Positions 51,162 through 59,937 of a DNA stretch of 64,000 bases are shown here, piece by piece. This DNA comes from Pontibacillus yanchengensis (GTDB taxonomy: Bacteria; Bacillota; Bacilli; Bacillales; BH030062). How positions within the stretch are numbered: the stretch's first letter is position 1; every line of letters starts with the position of its first letter. A program made the position numbers and the translations under genes. The notes beneath the pieces are model-generated. The model did no database searches. It was given only the letters and a program-made list of their open reading frames with translations, and was not told where the DNA came from. Where the stretch lies: the NCBI RefSeq assembly GCF_009856295.1, contig NZ_WMEU01000007.1:62001-126000 (forward strand), in the 5' to 3' direction.

Positions 51162-53921
51162 ATGTCAACTCAAACACAGATAGATGATAGTACTAGTCCC
51201 CTAAGGAGAGACGTCAATAAACTCGGCCATATGCTTGGTGACCTTCTTGTCCATCATGGAGGAAACGAACTTTTAGATAAGGTAGAGAAAATCCGTACAT
51301 TGACGAAAGCTCTTCGGAAGCATTTCGATCAAGATACGTATCAGTCATTGAAAAGGGAAATCGAATCGCTCGAACCACCTATGCGACAACAAGTGATTCG
51401 TGCCTTTTCCGTTTATTTCCACCTCGTTAATATTGCAGAGCAAAACCACCGTATTCGCCGACGCCGAGATTATCAACTTTCCGGCGATGATACTGTACAG
51501 CCCTTCTCCTTACAAAGCGCCGTACAGGCTTTAAAACGTAATGACACATCTGAAGACGTGATTCAGAATGTTTTAGACCAGCTCTCACTTGAGTTAATTA
51601 TTACAGCACACCCAACGGAAGCAACAAAACGCTCCGTGCTTGAAATTCAAAAACGAATCGCCAATCTTCTAAAGCAACTGGACAATCCTATGCTTACGAA
51701 AAGTGAACGTGAAAAAATGGAGGAAAGCCTATTCAATGAAGTTACCGTTCTATGGCAAACGGATGAACTACGTCACCGTAAACCAACGGTAATGGATGAA
51801 GTACGAAATGGTCTTTATTATTTTGATGAGACACTATTTGATGTACTCCCTGATGTCCATCAAGAATTAGAGGATTGCTTGGAAGAACAATACCCATATG
51901 CTGAATGGGATGTACCTAACTTCCTTCGATTTGGGTCCTGGATTGGGGGCGACCGTGATGGAAACCCTAATGTAACTCCAGAAATCACATGGGAAACATT
52001 ACAAAAACAAAGAAACCTTGCACTTACGAAGTACGATGAAGTACTTGTGGAACTAATGAAGCGATTCAGCCACTCCACTACTCGCGTATCCGTAAGTGAG
52101 GAACTCATTACTTCTGTAAAAACCGAAGAAGAACTAATCTCTAATGACAAAAGATGGAGAGCAGAACAAGAGATTTATCGCCGTAAATTCGCGATTGTTC
52201 TTGAAAAGCTACGAAACGTTGGTCATTCTTCGTTAGGATATAAATCAGCAGAGGAACTTTTAGAAGATTTATACGTCATTCAACGAAGCGTTAAGCAACA
52301 TCAACCGACTGAGCGAGAACTTAAAATGTTGCATAAGCTTATTCGGCAAGTGCAATTGTTTGGCTTCCACCTCGCCACACTGGATATACGTAACCATAGC
52401 GGAGAGCATGAATCAGCTATTACCGAAATTCTACACAAAGTGAATATTACGGAAGACTATAGTGCCCTTTCTGAGCAAGAAAAAATTAATGTTCTTAAGA
52501 ATGCTTTGGAAGACCCTCGTCCAATCACATTATTAAATGATGATTATACTGAAGACACACAAGAGATGTTGAAGGTATTCCAAACGATTCGTGCTGCCCA
52601 TGAAGAGTTTGGAAAACGCTCCATTGAAGTGTACCTTATCAGTATGACGGAATCCGTTAGTGACATTCTTGAAGTATTAGTACTTGCGAAGGAAGCTGGC
52701 ATTTATCGTCTTCATCCAGATGGGACAGTAGAAAGTAGCATTAATGTCGCACCACTCCTTGAGACGGTAGATGACTTAGTGGCTGGACCTGAAATTCTTA
52801 AGACGTTATTTGATATGGATGTGTACAAAAACCATCTACAGCAAAGAGGTAACCTTCAAGAAATTATGCTAGGTTACTCTGATGGCAGTAAAGATGGTGG
52901 AACGTTAACCGCTAACTGGAAACTTTACAAAGCCCAACAAGAAATCCATGAAATGGCTAAGGCATATAACGTGAAGCTGAAGTTCTTTCATGGCAGAGGT
53001 GGTTCTTTAGGACGTGGTGGTGGACCGCTAAACCGCAGTCTTCTATCCCAGCCTGCTGAAACACTAGGTGATGGTGTGAAAATTACCGAGCAAGGCGAGG
53101 TTCTATCCTCTCGTTACATGCTGAAAGATATAGCCTACAGAAGCTTAGAGCAAGCCGCTTCTACATTATTGGAAGGAGCTGCACACATCTCGGAAGAATC
53201 GGAACAAGGACACCATCGCGAAAAAGAATGGGAAAATGCAATGGAAGCAATAGCAAATACATCCCTAAAGAAATATCAATCCCTTGTATTTGGCGATCCC
53301 GATTTCTTAACGTACTTTAATGAGGCTACTCCTTTACAAGAGCTAAGTGAATTAAATATCGGTTCAAGACCAATGAAACGTAAAGATAGTAACAAATTTG
53401 AAAACCTGCGTGCGATTCCTTGGGTTTTTGCCTGGACACAAAACCGTCAGCTTATTCCGGCATGGTACGCTGCCGGAACAGGTTTACAAAGCTTTGCATC
53501 AGAAAGTGACGAGAACCTCAAGTTGTTGCAACAAATGTATATCAACTGGCCATTCTTCCGCTCCACCATTGATAACTTACAGATGGCCTTAACAAAAGCA
53601 GATATGCAAACAGCTCAGGAGTATATCACACTGGTACAAGATCAAGAAATGGGAGAACGTATTTTCCAAAACATCGTAGAAGAATACAACAAAACAAAAG
53701 ATGTTTTACTACAAGTCACAGGTGATGACGAATTGTTGGATCAACAACAAACCATCCAAGAATCTGTCCGTCGTCGTAACCCTTACGTAGATCCGCTCAA
53801 TTTCTTACAAGTGCAGTTAATCAAAGAATTACGAACAGAGAAAATCACCGGTGATGAATTACTCACAGAAGCACTTCTTACTATTAGCGGCATCGCAGCC
53901 GGCTTACGCAATACAGGTTGA
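51162..53921 (+). CDS. ppc: Phosphoenolpyruvate carboxylase
   Basis: Anaplerotic enzyme of 919 residues that adds bicarbonate to PEP to give oxaloacetate. Catalytic His in ITAHPTEATKRS (about 148), GGDRDGNP (about 263), and the mobile loop FHGRGGSLGRGGGP (about 611-624) are intact. The C terminus ends in RNTG, needed for activity. AGGAAGGTGAACAT precedes the ATG. Many Bacillaceae rely on pyruvate carboxylase alone, so its presence is worth noting. It stands alone with its own terminator. Confidence 0.97.
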   Translation: MSTQTQIDDSTSPLRRDVNKLGHMLGDLLVHHGGNELLDKVEKIRTLTKALRKHFDQDTYQSLKREIESLEPPMRQQVIRAFSVYFHLVNIAEQNHRIRRRRDYQLSGDDTVQPFSLQSAVQALKRNDTSEDVIQNVLDQLSLELIITAHPTEATKRSVLEIQKRIANLLKQLDNPMLTKSEREKMEESLFNEVTVLWQTDELRHRKPTVMDEVRNGLYYFDETLFDVLPDVHQELEDCLEEQYPYAEWDVPNFLRFGSWIGGDRDGNPNVTPEITWETLQKQRNLALTKYDEVLVELMKRFSHSTTRVSVSEELITSVKTEEELISNDKRWRAEQEIYRRKFAIVLEKLRNVGHSSLGYKSAEELLEDLYVIQRSVKQHQPTERELKMLHKLIRQVQLFGFHLATLDIRNHSGEHESAITEILHKVNITEDYSALSEQEKINVLKNALEDPRPITLLNDDYTEDTQEMLKVFQTIRAAHEEFGKRSIEVYLISMTESVSDILEVLVLAKEAGIYRLHPDGTVESSINVAPLLETVDDLVAGPEILKTLFDMDVYKNHLQQRGNLQEIMLGYSDGSKDGGTLTANWKLYKAQQEIHEMAKAYNVKLKFFHGRGGSLGRGGGPLNRSLLSQPAETLGDGVKITEQGEVLSSRYMLKDIAYRSLEQAASTLLEGAAHISEESEQGHHREKEWENAMEAIANTSLKKYQSLVFGDPDFLTYFNEATPLQELSELNIGSRPMKRKDSNKFENLRAIPWVFAWTQNRQLIPAWYAAGTGLQSFASESDENLKLLQQMYINWPFFRSTIDNLQMALTKADMQTAQEYITLVQDQEMGERIFQNIVEEYNKTKDVLLQVTGDDELLDQQQTIQESVRRRNPYVDPLNFLQVQLIKELRTEKITGDELLTEALLTISGIAAGLRNTG

Positions 53922-53941
53922 TAATTTAGGAAACCAACACT

Positions 53942-53980
53942 AACACCCCCGTATCTTTAATAGATACGGGGGTGTTTCTT
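53942..53980 (+). terminator. Terminator of ppc
   Basis: Arms AACACCCCCGTATCT/AGATACGGGGGTGTT around TTTAAT, with TTCTTT following. Confidence 0.9.
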
Positions 53981-55083
53981 TAGTTACTTAACGCTTTTTC
54001 CAATGTGTTCAAATTTTTTTTCATTAAACTAAAGTAGTCTTCGTTGTTCTCCATATCTTTCTCGGTTAAAACAGATAGATTATGAAGCCGTAATGATTCC
54101 GCACCAATTTCTTTTTGAATAACTTCTGCTATTTTAGGAGTTACATTTTGTTCGAATATCACATATTCTAATTCATATTTTTTTGATTTCTCGATAATTC
54201 TTTCTAGTTGTTGTTGTGATGGTTCCTGTGAAGGAGACAAACCGGCAATAGCCACTTGTTCCACACCGTATGCTTCTTCCCAATATCCATAGGCAGCATG
54301 AGAAACGAGTATCTTGTTTTGAGACTTATTTTCGATGGTTTCGTGATATTGTTCATCCAGATTCTTTAAGCGCTCCTCCAACTTCTCAAAATTCTTTTCA
54401 AAATCGTCCTTTGCTTCAGGCTTCAACGAAGACAGTTGATCCTTTATGTTCTCTGCTAATGGAATTGCCTTAGTAGGATCAAGCCATACATGGGGGTCTT
54501 TATCACCATGATTGTCTCCTTCTTCTTTATGGGTTTGTTCTTCATGATTATGGTTTTCTTCTTCGCCTGGTTGTTCTTCATGACCATGGCTTTCTTCTTC
54601 GCCTGATTGTTCTTCATGACCATGGCTTTCTTCTTCCCCTGATTGTTCTTCATGACCATGGCTTTCTTCTTCCCCATGGGTGTGTCCTATTAAATCCACA
54701 CCATTGGATGCTTCTAAAATAGATACGTCTTCATTTTTAAGAGATTCAGAGATGCTTTCTGCATATGCTTCTAAGCTTGCGCCATTATAAATAAATAAAT
54801 CCGATTTAGAAATGTTCACCATTGTTTTCGATGTCGGTTCAAAAGTGTGAGGGTTAGCTCCTGCAGGCAATATAGATTGTACCTCTACGTGATTACCCCC
54901 AATTTTTTCAGTAAAATCTTGGAGTGGATATAACGTTGTATAGATTGTTAGCTTATCAGTGTTAGAATCTCCTGAGTTCGCATTCTCTCCATCTTCTTGC
55001 GTTGTATTTGTCTGATTATCAACACCACACGCCACCATTAAAAACAGTAACCCTAACGAGATTATATATCCAAGTTTTCTCAC
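53980..55083 (-). CDS. znuA: Zinc ABC transporter substrate-binding lipoprotein ZnuA/AdcA-like
   Basis: A 367-residue periplasmic-binding-type lipoprotein. Lipobox LMVAC lies after a signal helix, with a Cluster A-I fold following (YPLQDFTEKIGG, ILPAGANPHTFEPTS with ligand His). A 60-residue His/Glu loop (about 135-195) is built of four near-identical 12-residue units of the type GEEESHGHEEQS, then KDPHVWLDPTKA. It should deliver zinc to a permease, but no znuB or znuC is adjacent. GTG at 55083 with GGAGGGG is preferred; the open frame extends to 55098. Two Zur boxes lie upstream. Confidence 0.92.
   Translation of the reverse strand: MRKLGYIISLGLLFLMVACGVDNQTNTTQEDGENANSGDSNTDKLTIYTTLYPLQDFTEKIGGNHVEVQSILPAGANPHTFEPTSKTMVNISKSDLFIYNGASLEAYAESISESLKNEDVSILEASNGVDLIGHTHGEEESHGHEEQSGEEESHGHEEQSGEEESHGHEEQPGEEENHNHEEQTHKEEGDNHGDKDPHVWLDPTKAIPLAENIKDQLSSLKPEAKDDFEKNFEKLEERLKNLDEQYHETIENKSQNKILVSHAAYGYWEEAYGVEQVAIAGLSPSQEPSQQQLERIIEKSKKYELEYVIFEQNVTPKIAEVIQKEIGAESLRLHNLSVLTEKDMENNEDYFSLMKKNLNTLEKALSN
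54535..54678 (-). repeat. In-frame 36-bp tandem repeat in znuA
   Basis: Four copies of a 36-base unit, encoding GEEESHGHEEQS (last copy GEEENHNHEEQT). Three are almost identical at the DNA level, so the number of units probably varies between strains by slippage. Confidence 0.9.
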
Positions 55084-55120
55084 TATTTTCCCCTCCAATT
55101 AAGTAAGTACAAAACAATAT

Positions 55121-55162
55121 TATCGTAATCATTACGGATTGTAAATAGTAATAATTACGTTT
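55121..55162 (-). promoter_or_regulatory. Two Zur boxes upstream of znuA
   Basis: Box 1: TATCGTAATCATTACGGAT (55121-55139), perfect 6-1-6 palindrome CGTAAT-C-ATTACG. Box 2: GTAATAATTAC (55148-55158) with flanks AGTAAT/ATTACG. Both fit the Bacillus Zur consensus (TCGTAATNATTACGA). Confidence 0.92.
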
Positions 55163-55231
55163 TGTGTGCATAGATTGAATAGACGTTTGGCAAAAGGGCA
55201 AAAAAATAAACCAGTATCATATACTACTGGC

Positions 55232-55651
55232 TTACTTACATGCAGGGCAATGTCCATACACTTCAAATTTATGATTTTCTATTTCATGATTTGGAAGATT
55301 CTCTTTCACATTATCCATAGGGCACATGTTAATTGGCGTGGTTTTCCCACACTCAGTACAAATGAAATGGTGATGGTGCCCGTGTGTCTCACAATGGAAT
55401 CGAAAGTGTTTCTCGCCATCAAGTGTGGTGGACTCCAATATTTCTAGTTCAGCCATTTTATATAAATTTCGATAAGCGGTATCATAACTAGCCCCAGAAA
55501 ATTCTTCTTTAAAATTTGCCCATAGTTGCTTAACAGACACGTATTGATCATGATTTTCTAATAAATCAAGCAGTACTTCTCTCTGTTTCGTATGCTTGTA
55601 CCCATTTTCCTTTAATATTTGCAAAGCTTCATTTGTATTCAATGGAATCAC
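55232..55651 (-). CDS. zur: Fur family regulator, Zur
   Basis: A 139-residue metalloregulator. Winged helix about 10-85 (GYKHTKQREVLLDLLENHDQ). HGHHHHFICTECGK (about 90-104) and GHCPACK (133-139) provide the two CxxC pairs of the structural zinc site and the histidine sensing site. Its neighbourhood (znuA with Zur boxes) makes it the zinc-responsive member of the family. The GTG start at 55651 is in use in the frame; a TTG three codons on, after AAAGGGTGAT, is an alternative. Confidence 0.92.
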   Translation of the reverse strand: MIPLNTNEALQILKENGYKHTKQREVLLDLLENHDQYVSVKQLWANFKEEFSGASYDTAYRNLYKMAELEILESTTLDGEKHFRFHCETHGHHHHFICTECGKTTPINMCPMDNVKENLPNHEIENHKFEVYGHCPACK

Positions 55652-55713
55652 CCTTTATCTTCAACACACTATTTTAGCATCATTCATATATTACACATTT
55701 ATTAAGAAAGAAC

Positions 55714-55980
55714 AAAAGCGCAAGCGCCCGTTTAGCGACGTACAAACTGCTGCTATAGGATGTGGGTTGGTTCGATGTTGCTACGTGATGTAGCAATTTT
55801 AATCGAACTTCACCTGATTCCGTAGGAGATAAAGGAAACTCGAAGAGCGCAAGCGATCCGATGTTGACTTACCGTAAGGAGGTGCAGGAAGTTTGCTAGT
55901 CGCTGGGCTCTTGAGCTGGACATGGCTACATCACTTTATCAAAGGTATCCACAACCTTAATCCGTTTATAATTTCCTAGA
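55714..55980 (+). repeat. Dispersed intergenic repeat, copy R8 (most complete copy)
   Basis: Holds all modules in order. They are AAAAGCGCAAGCGCCCGTTT with AGCGACGTACAAACTGCTGC; hairpin 55770-55808 (outer stem GTTCGAT/ATCGAAC, inner stem TTGCTAC/GTAGCAA, loop GTGAT); CCGTAGGAGATAAAGGAAAC; TTGACTTACCGTAAGGAGG; and the right end TATCCACAACCTTAATCCGT then TTATAATTTCCTA. Confidence 0.9.
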
Positions 55981-56035
55981 AGAAAAAAACCATTCATTTT
56001 TACGCCAAACGATAGTAAGATAATAGCAACCACTT

Positions 56036-56056
56036 AAATTGTAATCATTACTTTTT
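56036..56056 (+). promoter_or_regulatory. Zur box upstream of the ycgR remnant
   Basis: GTAATCATTAC (56041-56051) with AAATT and TTTTT flanks fits the Zur consensus. It stands right before GGAGGTGGG and the decayed permease gene. Confidence 0.88.
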
Positions 56057-56069
56057 GGAGGTGGGTTTG

Positions 56070-56895
56070 CTCTGATATCTAAAATTGTTTAACCTTTCAT
56101 CGCTCTATTCGCTTATATAACTCTTATTTTAATCATTATAACATTTTTTATCGGTAATTTTGTTCCGATAGAATCGTATTTGCACATCCCTCAAAAAGTA
56201 TTAGACATTAATAAGATTTTTTTAAGTATTTTTCTTGAGGCTAGTCCCTTTGTCCTTTTAGGTGTTTCATATCTGCCCTTATCCAAACATTCGTAAACGA
56301 AAGTCATTTACAATGATTCATACCTAGGAACGCTATTTTAGCGGTTGTTCCTGCAGTAGCTATTGGTGCCATAATCCCGGTTTGTTAATGTGCAATTGTG
56401 CCTACCGTTCGAAGGCTTCTTCAAAAAGGTATGCCTTTGCACGTAGGATTAGTCATACTTGTTTCAGCTCCTGTATTAAACCCTATCGTCTATCTTTCAA
56501 CTTATTATGCCTTTCAATCTACTCCTGGAATCGCACACGCTAGGATGGGACTTGCCTTTTTAGTCGCATTGGCAATCGGTTTGCTTATTTACTTCTTCTT
56601 TGGTAATCTGAATCAATTAAAAGAGGAGAAGTCTACTTCTACCTTCCAAATCTACGCCTACACAATCTGAGAATGGTTCTTCCGCTTCTAACGACAAGAA
56701 GATGAGTGGGATGAAGAAGATTATGCTATAGAGAGTGCTGTCATTACGCCAAAAGAACTCTATCCTGTTTTATATAAGACACTACTGTCTAGTGACCATA
56801 AACCTTGAACCTGATCAATATATTGGAACAATCAACCTAATTGAAGAAAAACCTCACTCCTTTAAAGGGAAGGAGGTTAAGGTAAAGGGGTAAAG
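56070..56895 (+). pseudogene. Decayed ycgR/ycgQ-type permease pair (UPF0718 + TIGR03943)
   Basis: In shifting frames the UPF0718 permease is readable: FLEASPFVLLGV, ALIQTFVNES-like LIQTFVNESHLQ, IPRNAILAVVPAVAIGAIIP, VC-stop-CAIVPTVRRLLQKG, MPLHVGLVILVSAPVLNPIV. The stop falls in the PVCEC motif. A later piece, GTINLIEEKPHSFKGKEVKV (about 56820-56885), looks like the YcgQ-type partner. Large internal deletions are evident. With its Zur box it was once zinc-regulated. Confidence 0.82.
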
Positions 56896-56947
56896 AAAAG
56901 TGCATGTGCTGGAGTTAGGCTAATTTATCATCTCAACTCATAAATAA

Positions 56948-57000
56948 AGTCCCTATGTCGTGTGAACGCTTTTTACATCGTTCTATACATATAGGGACTT
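56948..57000 (-). terminator. Possible terminator of the DAO oxidase gene B
   Basis: AAGTCCCTATGT and ACATATAGGGACTT can pair across a long loop, just past the stop codon. Weak T-run. Confidence 0.45.
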
Positions 57001-57013
57001 CTCAATATACATA

Positions 57014-58129
57014 TTATTCCTCAAAGGCACCTTCTACATCAAAGTCATGTAAGTTAATCTCTGTTGATTTTCCAAGCGCAACATTAGCAAGCTCCGCTCC
57101 CAAATATGGACCGCTCGTTAAACCAGAAGCTCCTAAACCATTGGCAACCAGCAAACCGCTCACGTTTGGAACCGAGCCTATAACTGGAAGTGACCCTGGG
57201 GTAAAAGGTCTAAAACCCACCTTGGTTTCTACATAGGTACTAGATTCTAAGCCAGGAGCGACATTCAAAGCTTTTTCGATAATGTGGTTTACACTACCCG
57301 CCGTTACTCTGAGATCGCGACCTACATTACTTTCCTGTGTTGCCCCTACAACCACTTTTCCATCTTCAAACGTGAGTAAATATTGACTGTAAGGAGCCAT
57401 TACAACAGGCCACTGACCCGTATCAGTGTCTGGCAATTGAAGATGGACAATCTGTGCCTTTTGCTCCGTCACTTGAAACTTCATTCCTAATGGTTCCAAT
57501 AACTCCTTGGACCACGTTCCACCTGTGACAAGCACTTTATCAGCATACATACCTGTTTCATTTACCTTAACACCAGTGATTGTGTTCCTTTCAAATAAAA
57601 GAGAAGCCTCACCTTCGATAAATGTTGCACCGTGCCTTTTTGCACCTCGAATCAACGCATTGCGTAAAGCAGCTCCATTCACCCGTGCAGCTCCACCTAT
57701 ATGTACTGCACCATATATATCAGATAATGGTGGAAACAGTGCCTTCGTTTCCGTTGCTGATAGTTTTGATACTTCTCCCATTTCAGGAGTAGACTTTAGC
57801 CGTTCCAGCGCCAATTCATATTTTTTTTGGAGTCGATCTTCACCAGAAAAGATATTGATGGCTCCCACTTGGGAATACCCTGTTTCCGTTTCCCCTTCTG
57901 CTTCTAACTCTTCAATCAAAGAAGGATAGTATTTCGCTCCTGCCTTTACTAAGTGATACCAAGGCTTATTTGCTCTATTAGTCAACCAAGGACACACAAT
58001 ACCTGCAGCTGCTTCTGTTGCCTGACCAGGGTCATTTCGATCAACTAGCGCTACCTTCGCACCTTGTTTCGCCAAGTGATAGGCTGTTGAGGCTCCTAAT
58101 ATCCCTGCTCCTATTACGATATATGTCAT
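57014..58129 (-). CDS. FAD-dependent oxidoreductase, DAO family (paralogue B)
   Basis: A 371-residue flavoprotein. Almost every landmark of paralogue A recurs: VIGAGILGASTAYHLAKQGA, DRNDPGQATEAAAGIVCPWL, LFPPLSDIYGAVHIGGAARV, GFRPFTPGSLPVIGSV and NGLGASGLTSGPYLGAELAN. The two are clearly duplicates, with many substitutions spread evenly along the length. Oxidation of a D-amino acid or secondary amine is expected, substrate unknown. Confidence 0.9.
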   Translation of the reverse strand: MTYIVIGAGILGASTAYHLAKQGAKVALVDRNDPGQATEAAAGIVCPWLTNRANKPWYHLVKAGAKYYPSLIEELEAEGETETGYSQVGAINIFSGEDRLQKKYELALERLKSTPEMGEVSKLSATETKALFPPLSDIYGAVHIGGAARVNGAALRNALIRGAKRHGATFIEGEASLLFERNTITGVKVNETGMYADKVLVTGGTWSKELLEPLGMKFQVTEQKAQIVHLQLPDTDTGQWPVVMAPYSQYLLTFEDGKVVVGATQESNVGRDLRVTAGSVNHIIEKALNVAPGLESSTYVETKVGFRPFTPGSLPVIGSVPNVSGLLVANGLGASGLTSGPYLGAELANVALGKSTEINLHDFDVEGAFEE

Positions 58130-58208
58130 ATGTTTAACCCTTTTCTTTTAAAGTCTCTTGTTGTATCACTTATTTTACAAGACTATATAAGGCATCTCAA
58201 TGTAGTGT

Positions 58209-58661
58209 TTACAAATCAATGCTTGGTTCAAATGATTGATCTCGTACCACAACAGTCTCAGGTACGACTTTAATGAGTATATTACTGTCCCCAAGATGCT
58301 TAAACCGCTCATCCCAACTCCCTTCATTGATCCCTAGATATTTACGCAATAACCGTTTTGCAAGTTCTGCATCGAACGGTTCCACTGTTCCATGACCTCG
58401 AAACCCTACGTGCAAGACCTTGCCACTTTTCACATCAAAATCAACGATACCAACCGCGCAAGCAGAGTGATTTTCTATTCTTCCCGGGAAACTATCAGAG
58501 GAAGGCGTACCAATAATCCATATGCATTGATCCTCCCAATGGAACCACACCGGAGAATCCTTAGGTACATCGTTCTCTACTGTAGATAAATGTGCAAACA
58601 GTGGCTTCTTAAGAAATTCATCCAAATCATAATGGCCTCTACTATTACGAATAATCTCCAT
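58209..58661 (-). CDS. Pyridoxamine 5'-phosphate oxidase-like flavin-binding protein
   Basis: A 150-residue split-barrel protein. HLSTVENDVPKDSPVWFHWE (about 24-43), IWIIGTPSSDSFPGRIEN and ACAVGIVDFD-LHVGFRGHGTVEP match the general PNPOx-like fold, which binds FMN, F420 or heme. It is not a true PdxH: the length and the missing C-terminal block argue against. GAGGTATAATA stands before the ATG. Confidence 0.8.
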   Translation of the reverse strand: MEIIRNSRGHYDLDEFLKKPLFAHLSTVENDVPKDSPVWFHWEDQCIWIIGTPSSDSFPGRIENHSACAVGIVDFDVKSGKVLHVGFRGHGTVEPFDAELAKRLLRKYLGINEGSWDERFKHLGDSNILIKVVPETVVVRDQSFEPSIDL

Positions 58662-58737
58662 TATTATACCTCCATATTACAATGTTGTACTTCCGAGGAT
58701 AACATGAATGGACATAAATTCCTTTTACCTTGTTCTA

Positions 58738-59658
58738 CTACCCAGGCATATTCCACTCTTCTTCCACAAGTTTATGATTAATGGAAACACCTACTTCATA
58801 CCCCTCACCAGCCGCTCCAACTAATCCCGAGAATGCGTGTGTAGCATCTCCTATCACATATAACCCTGGCACACACGTTAAACCATGAGGATCTGTTTCA
58901 TACCCTCCATGATGATTGTACGGGACACCTAACATCTCCGGAATAGTTGAACTTTGGGTAGCGTCTACGTTCATAATGAACCCAGCAGAACGTTTAAATA
59001 CTTCTCCATCCTCCAAGATGATGCTCTTTAGGAAACCGTTAGTAGATGAAACCTCTTTAATATGACCGTCTATCACGTCAATGTTATAGGTGTTCAGCTT
59101 TTCTAAATCCGAGACACTCCAATTCGTAGGTCCATTTGTAAACACAAGAAGATCCTTGCTCCAATTTGCAATAAGCTTTGTAAAATCAACCAGCTTCTCT
59201 CCTTGCCCAAACACCGCTAACGGCTCATCCCGATGTTCCCATCCATCGCAATATGGACAAGGAAATACAGACTTTCCGTACACCTCTTGTAAACCTGGAA
59301 TAGAAGGGAGATGGTCCTTCATGCCAGTTGCTATTATCACTTTCTTACCTATATACCTCGAACCTGACTGTGTATGTATGGTAAAGATACTTTCTTCAGG
59401 CTCTATTCGAATCACAATATCTCCTTTAATGGAAACGGACTCATACTTCATTAGTTGATGTATGGAAATATCTCTAAATTCTTTTGGTGTTATACCATCA
59501 CGAGTTAAAAAGCCATGTGAATGAAGCGTAACAGCATTACGAGGCTTCCCTGCATCAATGAGCAAAACCTTCCGACGTGATCGTCCTAATACAAGAGCAG
59601 CACTCATCCCAGCAGGGCCACCACCTACGATAACTACATCATGTGTAAGTTGGGCCAT
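58738..59658 (-). CDS. Thioredoxin-reductase-like FAD/NAD(P)H oxidoreductase
   Basis: A 306-residue flavoprotein of the TrxB fold. FAD motif GGGPAGMSAALVLGRSRRKV (about 11-30), redox pair C-P-Y-C in FPCPYCDGWEH (about 133-143), and late VIGDATHAFSGLVGAAGEG. The CPYCDGWE form is typical of stand-alone oxidoreductases in Bacillaceae, as opposed to thioredoxin reductase (CATCDG). The NAD(P)H motif region is less regular. The start at 59658 (MAQLTHD) is given by GAGGTGAAAAAG; the frame runs on to 59682. Confidence 0.88.
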   Translation of the reverse strand: MAQLTHDVVIVGGGPAGMSAALVLGRSRRKVLLIDAGKPRNAVTLHSHGFLTRDGITPKEFRDISIHQLMKYESVSIKGDIVIRIEPEESIFTIHTQSGSRYIGKKVIIATGMKDHLPSIPGLQEVYGKSVFPCPYCDGWEHRDEPLAVFGQGEKLVDFTKLIANWSKDLLVFTNGPTNWSVSDLEKLNTYNIDVIDGHIKEVSSTNGFLKSIILEDGEVFKRSAGFIMNVDATQSSTIPEMLGVPYNHHGGYETDPHGLTCVPGLYVIGDATHAFSGLVGAAGEGYEVGVSINHKLVEEEWNMPG

Positions 59659-59937
59659 CTTTTTCACCTCATTTAAAATCACATGTTCATGTTTGTATTG
59701 TGCACGATATAGTCTTAATCAATTGTTGAACTACTATGCAACGTACCCCTTTTTCATAAGCATTGATAAACTACTCAGATTCCATTTTCACTATAAACTT
59801 GAGATACCAACAGTTTTCTAACATTCTCATATTTTCAATAACTTTTATTCGTTATGATGTTCCCGGAATAATCTGAAACTTCCTGTACATTTACACGTAC
59901 ACATTTATAAATAGTCACACAAGTGGAGGAACATTGT

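Noticed and set aside
54535..54678. Short regular repeats that could suggest a CRISPR array
   Set aside because: They are in frame, contiguous without spacers and encode a His/Glu repeat in ZnuA.
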